Positions 31,028 to 43,421 are shown, counted from the stretch's first letter. The stretch is 64,000 bases of DNA from Manihot esculenta (GCF_001659605.2 NC_035161.2:124001-188000); one strand, 5' to 3'. Made by a program: numbers and translations. The notes: generated from the letters alone by a model not told the origin.

Positions 31028-33332
31028 TAATACCCGGCTAGATCAGGCATCAGAATTCTGACCATCCGGCGGAATTCGAGGATGTCGGAGTTGGCTAGAA
31101 GGGTAAGAAAATGGTTTGCTAAAATGTTTTTAAGTTTTTCAAGGGTTTGAATGAGTTGCGGGTTGAGTTTTGAAGAGAAAAGACTATGGGGACTTTTGCC
31201 ATGTTCGGCCGCCGAAGGTAATGTTCGGCCGCCGAAAGTGCTATAGATTCGGCTTCCGAAGGTCATGTTCGGCCCCCGAACGTTGCATGGTTTTGCATGC
31301 AGGTTTGGCAGCCGAAGGTGAGTCGGCCAGCCCTCTATTTCAGTGCCTCCAGTCGGTGAAATGGATAGATTTCATTTCCTTTCACTCCTGAGGTGAGGCC
31401 ACGTCCTTCATGCGTCACTTGTTTAGTTTTGTTAAAGATTTTATGAGTTGTTTTATGGTTTTGAGGGTTTAAGTGAAAACAAGTGAAGGTTGGTGTTTTG
31501 AAGAGTTTGTAGGGAAGGTGGTGCATATCCTTAGGTTCAGGTTGATCAGTTTATGGTTTCAGGCGGTAAGAGAAGCTTTTACACTTGTTTTAATGATTTG
31601 TAACAGCTTTTCAAGAGGTTGAGGGTAGAATTGCATATATAGGTTTAAAGTTTAGTTTTGATGTTTTATTGCTGTAAGCATGTTCTGTGTTATGATATGT
31701 TGTTGTGTTGGAGTTTTTAGGTAGGTTTGGACCCCTTTGTTCATATACTTGAGTATATGTGTGTTGAGGTGTTGAGGAATGGAGTTATGCATGTTTAGAG
31801 AGGTAGAAAGGATGGAGGAGCTAGGTTCTGGGAGAAGCTGAGTTCTTGAAGAACGCAGGTTCGGCAGCCGAAGGAGCATTCGGCCGCCGAACCCCTTGCT
31901 TGGTGGCTTAGGCTGCCACAGCTTGCCCCCGAGTGTTTTTGAGGTTCGGCTCTGTTTGGGGGATTCGGCCGCCGAAGGTGCCGCCGAAGGTTAGAGACTT
32001 TCATCTCTGGAGTGTGTTGTGGCCCCCGAACCTTGCCCCCGAAAGGGTTTGGCAGCCGAAAGTGGAGATTCGGTCGCCGAAAGTATGCGAGTTTCGGCTC
32101 TGGACAGGACATTCAGCCGCCGAACCTGCCGCCGAATGTGTTATGTCTAGCTTTTCTTTTGCATGCTTTCTGTGATTGTTTTATGAGCTTTTATAGGGGT
32201 TTTGGGAAGCGGTTTAAGAGTTGTTTATGAGTTGTTTAGGGTATGTTTGACACCTTATTTGAGTCCATTTGTATAGGATTGGACCCGAGAGATCGAGGAG
32301 GTCATCAGTGGTAGGTGTTGCAGAGTCAGTTTCGTCTTTTGCTAGAGGAACAGAGGTGAGTAGAACTAAACTTAATCTTTTATACTGAGAAAATGGAATC
32401 CTTTAGCATCGTTCATGCATCATGACTGCCATGTTATGTATTAGGGTGATTGCATTAGAATCACAAATATGGTGCATTGCATTATTTACTGATAATGGGG
32501 ATTGGACCAAGGCGACATCAATAGCCCACGATCTGTCATGGCAGTGAAAAACCTGTGTGAGTTCCTACGGGAATCGGGTGCCGACAGAGGGAGTTTTGAG
32601 GTCATGTCTAAATCCGAGATGTGAAATGTTTGTGTTGTGCCACATTCATGTAATTGTGTATTAATGAACTGTTTTTCAGTGTTTCCACTCACTGGGCTTT
32701 AGAAGCTCATCCCTTTCCCTTAATCCCAGTTTTGCAGATTCAGAGTTAGCTGGAAAGTGCAACAGCAGAGTGTTGATTAAAGGACTGCATGTGTAATAGA
32801 ATAGTGTGGACATGATGTAAATTAAAGAGATATATGTACAGGCATGTAATAGCTAGTAAGTCAGTATGATATGGTTGAGAATGTGCTTTGCCTAGTGATT
32901 GTTTATCCCTTGTGTATGCATGTATCCTGTTTTCAGTTTCTTCATGAGAAATGAGTCAAACCAGGCTTAATACATGTTGTGTTGCGAAAACTCCAGTGAA
33001 ATTTAACTGTGAGGGAAGATAGGGTTTGATTCCCTTGACCCGAGACCAGACCGTGAGGGAAGATCGGGTTTGAGCCCCGTGACTCTACGGACAGAGTTAC
33101 TGGTGTAAGCCCAGGGGGCTATTTCAGATTGGTATATCTGATTGTTTTTAAGGTTAAGTCTGGTAGTTTTACAGAAAAGTTTGAAAGGCTAGTAGTCGAG
33201 TCGGATCATGTATGGGATGATTGGAGTTCAGGTTAGGCTTGCTACGGGTTCTGGCGGCCTTAAGCCGATCTGGATCCTAGCGCCGAGCAGTTTGGACCGT
33301 TACAGAGGGGTACCGGTTTCCGGGCTGTTACA
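31028..33332 (+). repeat. 5' LTR of element H
   Basis: TGTAATACCCGGCTAGATCAGG to GGGCTGTTACA. GCC-type motifs are at 31203-31320 and 31860-32140. Several motif copies have CpG transitions compared with the 3' LTR (for example near 32041, 32071 and 32112). Confidence 0.92.
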
Positions 33333-33334
33333 GA

Positions 33335-33346
33335 TGGTATCAGAGC
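33335..33346 (+). promoter_or_regulatory. Initiator-Met primer-binding site, element H
   Basis: TGGTATCAGAGC begins two bases after the LTR. It matches the usual tRNA-iMet primer site of chromoviruses and many copia elements. Confidence 0.9.
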
Positions 33347-33605
33347 ATAGGTTCCTCATGAGTACGGTGTGTGAGCATTTTTGTTCAAAGATTTGAGATC
33401 CCACATCGGAAAGAGGATGATTCAGTCATAGAAAGGCAAGCACAATAAGTAAAATCATGTCCCCTAGGGTGTTAAGTTTTGTTTTGCATGATGATGTGAC
33501 ATGTCATGATTGCATGTATTTGTTGTACGTTCATGTGGCTTTCATATGAACTATCTGTGTGCTAATATTTGTCTATTTGTGTTTTGTGTTTTCAGAAGGG
33601 CTAAG

Positions 33606-34283
33606 ATGAGTGGTGGTAGTCCTCAGATTGATTCAGATCCGTCTGAAGGGTCTTTTGATGGAAGCAGGGAAGGAATGGATCTAGGGAGAGTATCTGGAGA
33701 TAGGAAAGAGATGGAAGTGGATGTGCAGAAAAGGGAGGTAGGTTTGCAGGTAAATATGGATGAAGAGTCTGTAGAAGATACTCAGACAAAAAATTCTAAG
33801 ATTTCAGGTATCGAAGAGAATGATCCCTCTACTTGGAGTACAGCTACCTCAAAAGGAGTGAAATGGGGAAGCACTAGCAAGAAAAAGGTCAGAGGTCTTA
33901 GAAGGTCAAAGAAAGAGGAGTGGGGTAGGACTAGGAAGGGTAGGTTGTGGAAGCGATTGCGACTAGCGTGTGTGAGATGTGGAAGGATGCATAAGGGAGT
34001 CTGTCTTGCAGGGACAACAGCTTGTTTTACGTGCGGACAGGAAGGGCACATAGCACGTGCGTGTCCTACTGCGCCTTGGATGGCTCAGTCCCAGCAGACA
34101 TTTTCGGGTAGAGCTGTTCAGCAGGAGGCAGCCACATTTGACCCAGTGGTTTCAGGTATGTACACTTTTGATGTGTATGTTTTTGTGGACTTTAGTAGGA
34201 TATTGGTTGAGGTGAGAATAACAGAGGATATTAGAGTAAGTAAGATAGCTTCGAGAAGGAATAAGGAGTCAGTCTGGGAATAG
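33606..34283 (+). CDS. Short gag-like zinc-knuckle protein of element H (about 226 aa)
   Basis: I take the ATG at 33606 (MSGGSPQIDSD) because it follows the leader at a typical distance; the frame is open upstream to 33510. The first 90 residues are acidic with no capsid domain. A strongly basic stretch (GSTSKKKVRGLRRSKK, KGRLWKRLRL) follows, then VRCGRMHKGVC and a full knuckle CFTCGQEGHIARAC at about residues 138-152, matching the G gag end. After that the frame runs into sequence unrelated to functional pol and stops at 34281. Capsid is missing. It may be a nucleic-acid-binding relic; whether it is expressed is unknown. Confidence 0.6.
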   Translation: MSGGSPQIDSDPSEGSFDGSREGMDLGRVSGDRKEMEVDVQKREVGLQVNMDEESVEDTQTKNSKISGIEENDPSTWSTATSKGVKWGSTSKKKVRGLRRSKKEEWGRTRKGRLWKRLRLACVRCGRMHKGVCLAGTTACFTCGQEGHIARACPTAPWMAQSQQTFSGRAVQQEAATFDPVVSGMYTFDVYVFVDFSRILVEVRITEDIRVSKIASRRNKESVWE

Positions 34284-34381
34284 GTGGTAGTTGAGGCAGA
34301 GAAAAGTGTCAGTCTTTTCTTCTGTCGATTCCCGAGGGAAGTTCCGTTAGCTTTGGCTTGGACCTTCACCCTGATTTCATA

Positions 34382-35046
34382 GGAGGCTAACACATCGAAC
34401 ACGGTGACGTCGGGTACGTTCACTTGGAAGTGTTTGGAGGTGTATGCTTTGTTTTGGACCCTAGTGTTTCGCTTTCCTTGTTGTTTGTGAGCCATTGATA
34501 GGGTGGGTTTGATGACTTCTGGGCTTAGCGCGTTTTCTTTGGGTAGTAGACCCGAGTGTGATCCATCTGTGGCAGAGTTAGTCTGTCGGTTCAGTTCAGA
34601 GTGTGTTGAGAGTAGTGGATGCAATCCAGCTGACCTTATGGTTCTAGAGTTGACTAGTGATGTCAATCTAGGGCGGATTGGCTAGCTACTCATGGTACTA
34701 CCTGAGTCTGCAGAGACAAGGTAGGAGAGTTCAGAGTATAGAGGCTAGGATGGATCAGAGTTAGTCCTTTGAGAGGACAGAGTATAGGGGTGCCTAGAAG
34801 TTAGTGTCAGCCCACAGGCTCATAGTTTTTCAGGAAAGGTTGTTAGAGGGTTCTAGCTCTTGTGAGCGAATTTAGCAGTCAGGTCAGGGAATCAGCCTCA
34901 ATGCCGTTATTCATAAGGACTAGATGTTCCCAGGCGAGCTGTCAGGGTTCCCATCTGTCAGGGAGTCAGAGTATGGAATAGGAGTGGTGTCTGGACGCGG
35001 AACCTTTTTTTTTCCTTCCCCTACAGGATGGCACCTGCAGAGAGAA
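34382..35046 (+). pseudogene. Decayed protease and RT-start remnants, element H
   Basis: In-frame scraps follow the order seen in G: EANTSNTVTSG, EVYALFWTLVF (protease active site lost), RPECDPSVAELVCRFSS, CNPADLMVLEL, then after 34920 MFPGELSGFPSV, and YRMAPAE at about 35020-35040, the lead-in to RT. The rest of RT, RNase H and integrase is deleted. The reverse-strand 182-codon open frame here is an artefact of this region. Confidence 0.7.
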
Positions 35047-35444
35047 AGAGAGAGTAAAGGGTAGTACAGAGGTTTGGTGGCTAAGGGGTTTTATCTGACT
35101 TAATACCTCACCCTGGAATGTTCCAGAGTTGTGGTGGGAAACGAAGGATGAATCCGTGAGCTATTATAGTACCTGTAAGTGGTTACGAGGTATTCCTAGT
35201 TAGGATTGATCTAGTAGAACAAGGAGTAAGAATTGATTGTGGTTTTCCTAGGTAGCTCCTAGCTTTGAGTATGATCTGTTGAGAGTTAGAATGTGAAAGA
35301 TAGAAGAGGAAACGATAAAGAGAAATAAGATAGGGATCAGAGTACGCAGCGAAAGCTGTGGACTTCAGGAATAGGTTGAGGTCTTGATTGCTTATGTGAC
35401 TGTTTTCATTGGTTGTTTTTAACATTCGAGGACGAATGTTTTGT

Positions 35445-35457
35445 AAGGAGGGAAGAT
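35445..35457 (+). promoter_or_regulatory. Polypurine tract of element H
   Basis: AAGGAGGGAAGAT directly precedes the LTR start TGTAATACCC. It is preceded by CATTCGAGGACGAATG, which corresponds to the block before the tract in A0. Confidence 0.8.
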
Positions 35458-37765
35458 TGTAATACCCGGCTAGATCAGGCATCAGAATTCTGACCGTCCG
35501 GCGGAATTCGAGGATGTCGGAGTTGGCTAGAAGGGTAAGAAAATGGTTTGCTAAAATGTTTTTAAGTTTTTCAAGGGTTTGAATGAGTTGTGGATTGAGT
35601 TTTGAAGAGAAAAGACTATGGGGACTTTTGCCATGTTCGGCCGCCGAAGGTAATGTTCGGCCGCCGAAAGTGCTATAGATTCGGCTTCCGAAGGTCATGT
35701 TCGGCCCCCGAACGTTGCATGGTTTTGCATGCAGGTTTGGCAGCCGAAGGTGAGTCGGCCAGCCCTCTATTTCAGTGCCTCCAGTCGGTGAAATGGATAG
35801 ATTTCATTTCCTTTCACTCCTGAGGTGAGGCCACGTCCTTCATGCGTCACTTATTTAGTTTTGTTAAAGATTTTATGAGTTGTTTTATGGTTTTGAGGGT
35901 TTAAGTGAAAACAAGTGAAGGTTGGTGTTTTGAAGAGTTTGTAGGGAAGGTGGTGCATATCCTTAGGTTCAGGTTGATCAGTTTCTGGTTTCAGGCGGTA
36001 AGAGAAGCTTTTACACTTGTTTTAATGATTTGTAACAGCTTTTCAAGAGGTTGAGGGTAGAATTGCATATATAGGTTTAAAGTTTAGTTTTGATGTTTTA
36101 TTGCTGTAAGCATGTTCTGTGTTATGATATGTTGTTGTGTTGGGGTTTTTAGGTAGGTTTGGACCCCTTTGTTCATATACTTGAGTATATGTGTGTTGAG
36201 GTGTTGAGGAATGGAGTTATGCATGTTTAGAGAGGTAGAAAGGATGGAGGAGCTAGGTTGCGGGAGAAGCTGAGTTCTTGAAGAACTCAGGTTCGGCAGC
36301 CGAAGGAGCATTCGGCCGCCGAACCCCTTGCTTGGTGGCTTAGGCTGCCACAGCTTGCCCCCGAGTGTTTTTGAGGTTCGGCTCTGTTTGGGGGATTCGG
36401 CCGCCGAAGGTGCCGCCGAAGGTTAGAGACTTTCGTCTCTGGAGTGTGTTGTGGCCCCCGAACCTTGCCCCCGAAAGGGTTCGGCAGCCGAAAGTGGAGA
36501 TTCGGCCGCCGAAAGTATGCGAGTTTCGGCTCTGGACAGGACATTCGGCCGCCGAACCTGCCGCCGAAAGTGTTCTGTCTAGCTTTTCTTTTGCATGCTT
36601 TATGTGATTGTTTTATGAGCTTTTAGAGGGGTTTTGGGAAGCGGTTTAAGAGTTGTTTATGAGTTGTTTAGGGTATGTTTGACACCTCATTTGAGTCCAT
36701 TTGTATAGGATTGGACCCGAGAGATCGAGGAGGTCATCAGTGGTAGGTGTTGCAGAGTCAGTTCCGTCTTTTGCTAGAGGAACAGAGGTGAGTAGAACTA
36801 AACTTAATCTTTTATACTGAGAAAATGGAATGCTTTAGCATCGTTCATGCATCATGACTGCCATGTTATGTATTAGGGTGATTGCATTAGAATCACAAAT
36901 ATGGTGCATTGCATTATTTACTGATAATGGGGATTGGACCAAGGCGACATCAATAGCCCACGATCTGTCATGGCAGTGAAAAACCTGTGTGAGTTCCTAC
37001 GGGAATCGGGTGCCGACAGAGGGAGTTTTGAGGTCATGTCTAAATCCGAGATGTGGAATGTTTGTGTTGTGCCACATTCATGTAATTGTGTATTAATGAA
37101 CTGTTTTTCAGTGTTTCTACTCACTGGGCTTTAGAAGCTCATCCCTTTCCCTTAATCCCAGTTTTGCAGATTCAGAGTTAGCTGGAAAGTGCAACAGCAG
37201 AGTGTTGATTAAAGGACTGCATGTGTAATAGAATAGTGTGGACATGATGTAAATTAAAGAGATATATGTACAGGCATGTAATAGCTAGTAAGTCAGTATG
37301 ATATGGTTGAGAATGTGCTTTGCCTAGTGATTGTTTATCCCTTGTGTATGCATGTATCCTGTTTTCAGTTTCTTCATGAGAAATGAGTCAAACCAGGCCT
37401 AATACATGTTGTGTTGCGAAAACTCCAGTGAAATTTAACTGTGAGGGAAGATAGGGTTTGATTCCCTTGACCCGAGACCAGACCGTGAGGGAAGATCGGG
37501 TTTGAGCCCCGTGACTCTACGGACAGAGTTACTGGTGTAAGCCCAGGGGGCTATTTCAGATTGGTATATCTGATTGTTTTTAAGGTTAAGTCTGGTAGTT
37601 TTACAGAAAAAGTTTGAAAGGCTAGTAGTCGAGTCGGATCATGTATGGGATGATTGGAGTTCAGGTTAGGCTTGCTATGGGTTCTGGCGGCCTTAAGCCG
37701 ATCTGGATCCTAGCGCCGAGCAGTTTGGACCGTTACAGAGGGGTACCGGTTTTCGGGCTGTTACA
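35458..37765 (+). repeat. 3' LTR of element H
   Basis: About 99 percent identical to the left copy by eye, with one A insertion near 37610 and better-preserved GCC motifs (35636-35755, 36290-36575). It is followed by GTGGA and then G gag sequence. Confidence 0.92.
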
Positions 37766-37770
37766 GTGGA

Positions 37771-38785
37771 AACTCTCCTTCTCTGCTGGAAGAATCAAGG
37801 AAGAATACCTGGGATGCAGTCTCATAGTATATCTCCTTGCCTTCTTCTGATCAGTATCATAGGCCTGACCCACGTACTGAAGCAAATCCAGGAACTTATC
37901 TGTGAATTCATCAACACTCATCTCATCTGTCTGTCGCAACTGTTCAAATTCTATTACTTTCATCTCTCTAGAACTGTCAGGAAAAGCCCATCCTGCAAAC
38001 TCATTGGCGAACTCTCCCCATGACATACTATCCATCCTGGGCTCCATATAGTTCTTGAACCATTCTCGAGCTTTCTTACACTTCAGTGTGAACCCCGCCA
38101 TCTCAATGGCTCTACCATCATCACCTCCCAATTCACTGGTTATCATCCTAACTGATCTGAGGTATTCAAATGGATCATCTCCCGTGTTGTATTTAGGAGC
38201 ATCCAATTTCAGGTACTCTGTCATTTGCACTTTACCTCCAGATACGCTAGGTTGATGTCTGTCAACAACAGGGGCTACTGGTTCTGGTTGTGGTGGTGGA
38301 GGTACTGGTTCATTTAGCTCTGGGTGTGCTGCACTTGGATGGGTAGGGGAAAGTGGGTACATAGGATATGGTGGATAATAATGAGGATAAGGCATATATG
38401 GCATATATGGAGGATATGGGACAAAACTAGAGTACTCTGACGTACCTCCCATCGGATACTCTGAGTCCTGAGGAAAGGATGGATAGCCATAACTTGAGGC
38501 CTGAGCGCCTCCCTGAGACTTTCCCATACCTTCTTCCGATCTGCCTACACCCATGCTTTCATCTCTAGACTGATCAACCTCCATAGCTTCCCTCACATCC
38601 TCTGATCTCCCTCCTCTAGCTGTTCCTCTTCTGCTCTCGTCTACAGACCTTCTAGGGTCTATTGACGTACCTTCCCTGCTAGATCTCTGAGACCTTGCCC
38701 TTGGCAATGCAGGAGGACGAGCAGCTATTCTCTCACTATCTGGTGGGACTCCAGTCAATCGAGCTGATCGACGAGTTCCTCGCAT
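37771..38785 (-). pseudogene. gag of Tekay element G, 5' part, cut by H
   Basis: The minus-strand ATG at 38783-38785 (MRGTRRSARL) is the likely start; an upstream in-frame ATG at 38816-38818 adds 11 residues. An arginine- and acid-rich region leads to a proline- and tyrosine-rich stretch (PYMPYPHYYPPYPMYP), then capsid: YLKLDAPKYNTGDDPFEYL, CKKAREWFKNYM, SWGEFANEFAGWAF, FEQLRQTDEMSVDEFTDKF. It is open through to the H target at 37766-37770 and the frame continues correctly on the other side at 31027, so the gag was intact when H landed. Confidence 0.92.
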
Positions 38786-38970
38786 CTTCACTCTGGAAAA
38801 CAACACATAACGTAGCACTTTAGCTTAGAAAAATTCACATAGCAATAATGCACATGCATAGCATCAGCAAACAGATAGGACTCAACACCCTATCCTAGTG
38901 GACATGATTTCCTAGTGTGCTTGACCACTTCTACCTCTATGAGCCCGACACTCTCTCTATATGAACCTAG

Positions 38971-38983
38971 GGCTCTAATACCA
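38971..38983 (-). promoter_or_regulatory. Initiator-Met primer-binding site, element G
   Basis: On the minus strand TGGTATTAGAGCC follows the LTR end by a few bases. It has one change from the TGGTATCAGAGCC form in element H. Confidence 0.85.
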
Positions 38984-38987
38984 AATC

Positions 38988-41234
38988 TATAATGACCCCA
39001 AAATGGACCGTCACCAGCGCTAGGATTCAGGTCGGCTTAAGGCCGCCAGAACCCGTAGCAAACCTGCTATACTCTCTGTGTACCTGTAAGTCTCATACAT
39101 GATCATACATTTTCTGTGAAAATAAAAACTCTGGTCTAAACCAAGGCTTAACCTGTGCATGCACTATCTCTGTACTCTGTACTCTGTACTCTGTACCCCT
39201 GACTAAAGCTGGCTCTAGATGGGTTAACTCATACCTGTTAAGCCTGGTTTTTCACATACTCTCTCAAACATTTACATATACAGATTATGTACATAATACA
39301 AGATTTATAACACTACATAACTAAGTCAAGCACAACTTTAAACACAACTAGTATATCTCTTTAATATTACATGTCCACTCTAAGCTATTACAAAACTCTT
39401 CTCTCTTCATGTACTCTGCTGGATTTCCCCTGTACATTGTACACTGAACCTGCAAGACAGGGGTTAAGGGAGTGGGATGAGCTCTATAGCCCAGTGAGTA
39501 GAACAGTAAAACATATCATTAAAACATGATCTTATGGAATGCATCATAACACAGACAATCCACATCAAGGGTAAACCCGTCACCACATAGTCCCAGTAAA
39601 CCGTGCCAGGCCGTAGACTGCGGTCCTGGTCTTCCTATCTTGTATATGTATAAGTGTATATAACACCTATACTTACCATTTGCCAGGGCATAGACTGGGC
39701 ACTTGGTCTTTCCTATACCTGCCAGGCCGTAGAATGGGGTCCTGGACTTTCCTATACTTGCCAGGCCGTAGAATGGGGTCCTGGACTTCCTGTCTGGAAC
39801 TATTGGATCATTCAGCATTCACCCACATCAACAAATAACTATGCAATGCAACATATTCGTGGAATCTAATGCAAACAACCTACTGCATACTCATGATGTA
39901 TGAATGATGCTAAAAGCATTTCATTTCTCAAGTAAAAGAAATAAGTTTAGTTCCACTCACCTCTGGCTATCTGGACTGACTCTGCAGGCTCTGAAAACGC
40001 TGGAGCAGTACTCACTGTTGCTCTCTCTGGTTCCTCTGGTCTGTGTAGGCACAGATAAACTCAAATGAGGGACCAAACAAACTCAAGACCAACTCTAATA
40101 CACTCCCCAAGAATCCCCTTAAACTCACTCTAATCATCCATGCAAAGCATGCAAAGGAAGGATGGACAGGACACGTTCAGCGGCAAGTTCGGCGGCCGAA
40201 AGTCCTCTCCAGAGACGAAACTCATGCACCTTCGGCGGCCGAATCTCTACTTTCGGCAGCCGAACCCTTTCGGGGGCAAGTTTCGGAGGCTGAAAGGCAC
40301 TCCAGAGACAAAAGTCTCTACCCTTCGACAGCACCTTCGGCGGCCGAAACTCCCCTTCAGAGCCGAAAGTCCAAAGGCTCGGGGGCAAGCTTGGGCAGCC
40401 GAATCCACCTCCTCAGGGGTTCGGCGGCCGAATGTACCTTCGGCTGCCGAACCTGAGTTCATCAGCAAGGCAGAAACTTGCTCTGCCTCTCGCCAAAAAC
40501 ACAAAACCATCCCAATCTTAACCACCTCCATTCCTCAACATGCATACACCCAAGTATATGCTCAAAGGGGTCAAAAACTACCTTAAAACCCCAAGAACAC
40601 AACACATACAACACATATACAAGCTTTACTCACAAACTCCTCAAAACCTCACAAATAACCCTATTCATGCAACTCTCCCCCAAAACCTCATGAAAACATA
40701 CAAACAAGTTCAGGATCTTCACTTACCTCTTGAAACCAAGAAGATGAACGATCCTAATGTGGAGTTTTGGAGCAACTCTCCTTCAAAACTCTTCAAACTT
40801 CAAAATTCAAGTTTCTAACTCAAAACCTTCAAATAAACATAAAAATCAATCAAATCTTTGCATGATGTAATGAAAACATGAAAAAAACTCAAGAAGGACA
40901 GAGTCTCACCTCAGAAATTGAAAGGAATCGGCGTGCCTTATCCGTTCAACCGACTGAGGGCCTTTTATAGGTGGCTGGCCAGACCACCTTCGGCGGCCTA
41001 TCGTGAAACCGAAAGCCATGCATGTTCGGTGGCCGAACCTCACCTTCGGCGGCCGAACCTGGCTTTTCTGCCTTGGTTCATTTCACTCAAAAACTCATTT
41101 CCTTATGCATTCAAACTTATGAACATATCAAAACATGGTAGAAAAACATAAATCTAACCTGTCTAGAGACTTTTGGCATCCTGGACTCCACCGGAAAGTA
41201 GAATTCCGATGCCGGACTCTAGCCGGGTATTACA
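38988..41234 (-). repeat. 5' LTR of element G
   Basis: On its own strand TGTAATACCCGG to GGGGTCATTATA; the final CA has mutated to TA. TATA box (minus) at 40961-40970. GCC-type motifs are near 40985-41065 (upstream of TATA) and 40185-40460 (downstream). Confidence 0.9.
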
Positions 41235-41376
41235 TTTGGTCTTAGGGTAAATTTTGATTAAAGGAAGAAGTTGTTTTGGTGAGGTTTTGCCTTGGATTTG
41301 GTGGGAGAAAGAAAAGCAAAATTTCTTCTTTGAAAATGGAATGACCTACGGCAATGGTGTGGGTGAAGAAGACAAC
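41235..41376 (-). mobile_element. Inverted F-family LTR (F'), part 2
   Basis: Matches the reverse complement of F around 20020-20160 (for example GACCTACGGCAATG and GGTGGGAGAAAGAAAAGCAA). It connects the piece before G with the piece after E. Its last five bases, ACAAC, are the target duplicate of E. Confidence 0.85.
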
Positions 41377-43291
41377 TGATAGAGCATATTTTAGTCCATT
41401 TTATCATTATGTTCTTGATGTTTATTTACATCTTTTCTGCTTAATTTTGTGGTTTTAATTATGTTTTGCAGATATTAGGTGTAAAGAGACAATCTGGAGA
41501 AAATGCTCTTAAAACTGTCAAATAGTGCCAAATAAGGAAAGTTTCCAAATAAGGAAAGTTTTCAGAAAAGGAAAGTTTTCAAATGAGGAAAGTGCAGAAG
41601 CAAAAGCAAACAAGGAAAGCTCAGTCAAAAGATTATTTGAAATTCAAATCGCAGATCTTTCTTTCCTTGTTCAAAGATGTGCACACACTGCAGCAGTCAT
41701 ATCTTCCTATTTAGGCAGCAAGATCTCAAAGAGATGCTCTTCCTCTTCTGCATTCAATATTCAAATTTCAAAAGAGGCTCCACCTAAAAAGGAATGTATG
41801 GACAAGCATATCTTCCCCTTTGAAGATCAAAATTCGTGCATCCTTCCTATTCAGAAACAATCTGCACGCTTTCCTCTTCTGAGAGCCATCTGCGCGCCAC
41901 CTTCCTCTTTTGCAACAACTTGGGCAGCAAGTTGCATATGGGCAGCATCTTGGGCAGCCTCTATACTAATTAGGAAGCAAGGTCAGCATCTAAACTTATT
42001 TAGGAAGCACAATCTGCGCCTCCTTCCCTTTCTGAGACCAAACCGCGCGCACCAACTTTCTTCCGCAGTGCATTTTCGCGCAGCCTTCCTTCTGAAGCCG
42101 AAAAGCATGATTCTTTCCTTTTCAGACACATCTTGGGCAGAAAATACCTCTTGGGCAGTGAGTATGACCTAGGGCAACACTTTTCAACTATAAAAAGCCA
42201 CATAGGAAGCCTCTACAAGGCCCTTAAGCTCCCCTTGGGAGACACCTACGAAATTCACATCTCTTCTTCTACCTTTCTTCTTTTATTTTATTTTTAGTTT
42301 TGTTTCAGCCATGAGAGGCTGAAATCTTTAATTCTAGTTGAGGATTGGTTGAAACTAAGGTTGTTTAATGGGTTGTGAGATCTGAACATAAATTATTGTC
42401 TTTGGTTTTGTTCAATATTTATGCAATTGATGCTTTAATTATATGATTACTTTGTTGTTTTGATCAAATTGGCCACTTGATTTTAATTGCAAAGTTAATT
42501 GATTGTTAGTTGGGATTATTTTTAGTCCGTAATTGCTGGAAATATTCTGACCTTAGAACACTTGGGATAAAACCCAAGAAAATTGCATGATCTAGCGTTA
42601 TCTCCATATGTTTGGGTAGCTAGGATTGGATCTCTCTATTTCTTTATGCAATTGACAATTGTTTTGATGCCTATGGCCCAAGGACGTTACTTGGAAATTT
42701 GTTAATTAGTAATTAATTAGAGGACGTTCCCTAATTAATTTAATCATAAGGAGAGACATGGTGGTGAGAAGCGTCTTCCACCCCCATAACTAATCTATTG
42801 AACCAATCAAGATAATTTAAGTTTCAATGATCAACCCAAACAACCAAAGTGGATCCATATCTTCAACTAGGCTTTTCTCATATTGATTTACTCTTTTATT
42901 TTAAATATTTGCTTTCTATTATTACTCTCATTATTAGTTACTACAATCAATCTCAAACTCCTCCATTTTACTTACAGTTTAGTTGGTTTCAGTTTTATCT
43001 CGTTTTAGTTTATTTTGCTTTCCGTTTATTTCTCTTTCAGTTTTATCTCATTTCAGTTTTATCTCATTTAAGTTTATCTCGTTTTCAGTTTTATCTCGTT
43101 TCAGTTTATCTCATTTTCAGTTTTCTTCTTTTGTAGTTTATTTTTATTTCAGTTTTTTTTATTGGTCTTGATAAGGAAAATAGGTAAGTCTTCAATTCCC
43201 TGTGAATTCGATCCTTTCACCACTATCTGCAGTTGTAAATTGTTGATAACCAGAAAGGTTATTTTTGACCGGCTTCGACAACCGCAAGTCA
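41377..43291 (+). repeat. 5' LTR of element E
   Basis: TGATAGAGCATATTTTAG to GCAAGTCA. U3 has four AAGGAAAG units near 41534-41604 and repeated TTGGGCAGC near 41930-42160. TATA at 42188-42197, hairpin at 42303-42324, pyrimidine-rich U5 with many CAGTTTTATCTC-like phrases near 42978-43130. The 215-codon frame at 41525-42172 lies in U3 and is also present in the 3' LTR. Confidence 0.93.
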
Positions 43292-43296
43292 AAAAT

Positions 43297-43313
43297 TGGC
43301 GCCGTTGCCGGGG
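43297..43313 (+). promoter_or_regulatory. tRNA-Asp primer-binding site, element E
   Basis: TGGCGCCGTTGCCGGGG is a perfect complement of the plant tRNA-Asp 3' end, five bases after the LTR. Confidence 0.92.
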
Positions 43314-43421
43314 AGTTGATTTAACTTATTTGTTTTTCTTTCAGGACAAAAAAAATAAATAAATAAAAAAAAAGCACCACTGAATCTGCCTCTGAAGAAG
43401 TCACCATCGCAAATCTAAATC

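Larger units (their letters stand above)
31028..37765 (+). mobile_element. Non-autonomous Tekay-derived element H, TSD GTGGA
   Basis: LTRs of 2305 and 2308 bp flank 2.1 kb. GTGGA is at 31023-31027 and 37766-37770. It lies in opposite orientation within the gag of G and leaves G's frame restorable at the target. The interior has an initiator-Met primer site, a zinc-knuckle frame, decayed protease and RT-start scraps, and a polypurine tract, but no RT body, RNase H or integrase. The LTRs differ at roughly 25 positions by eye, about 1 percent, so it moved much later than its coding region decayed. Confidence 0.93.
24822..41234 (-). mobile_element. Near-complete Tekay chromovirus G (reverse strand), interrupted by H
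   Basis: Flanked by LTRs of about 2.2 kb, with an initiator-Met primer site, gag, pol and a polypurine tract in the right order on the minus strand. Removing H and its 5-bp duplicate leaves about 9.7 kb. The flanks CATGG (24817-24821) and TTTGG (41235-41239) match at three of five bases, yet the F' LTR sequence continues correctly across them, so the insertion point is secure. One nonsense codon and one lost integrase catalytic residue are the only obvious lesions other than H. Confidence 0.92.

Noticed and set aside
34118..34666. 182-codon reverse-strand frame in H, considered as a captured host gene fragment
   Set aside because: The plus strand of the same region follows the protease order of G (EANTSN, ECDPSV, PADLMVLEL), so the reverse frame is a shadow.
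41525..42172. 215-codon open frame in the E LTR, with similar frames in the A, C and D LTRs (3852, 8012, 11521, 15570, 45737, 54993, 62140)
   Set aside because: They lie in the repeat-rich U3 upstream of the TATA box, are not conserved in frame between families, and recur only because LTRs are duplicated.
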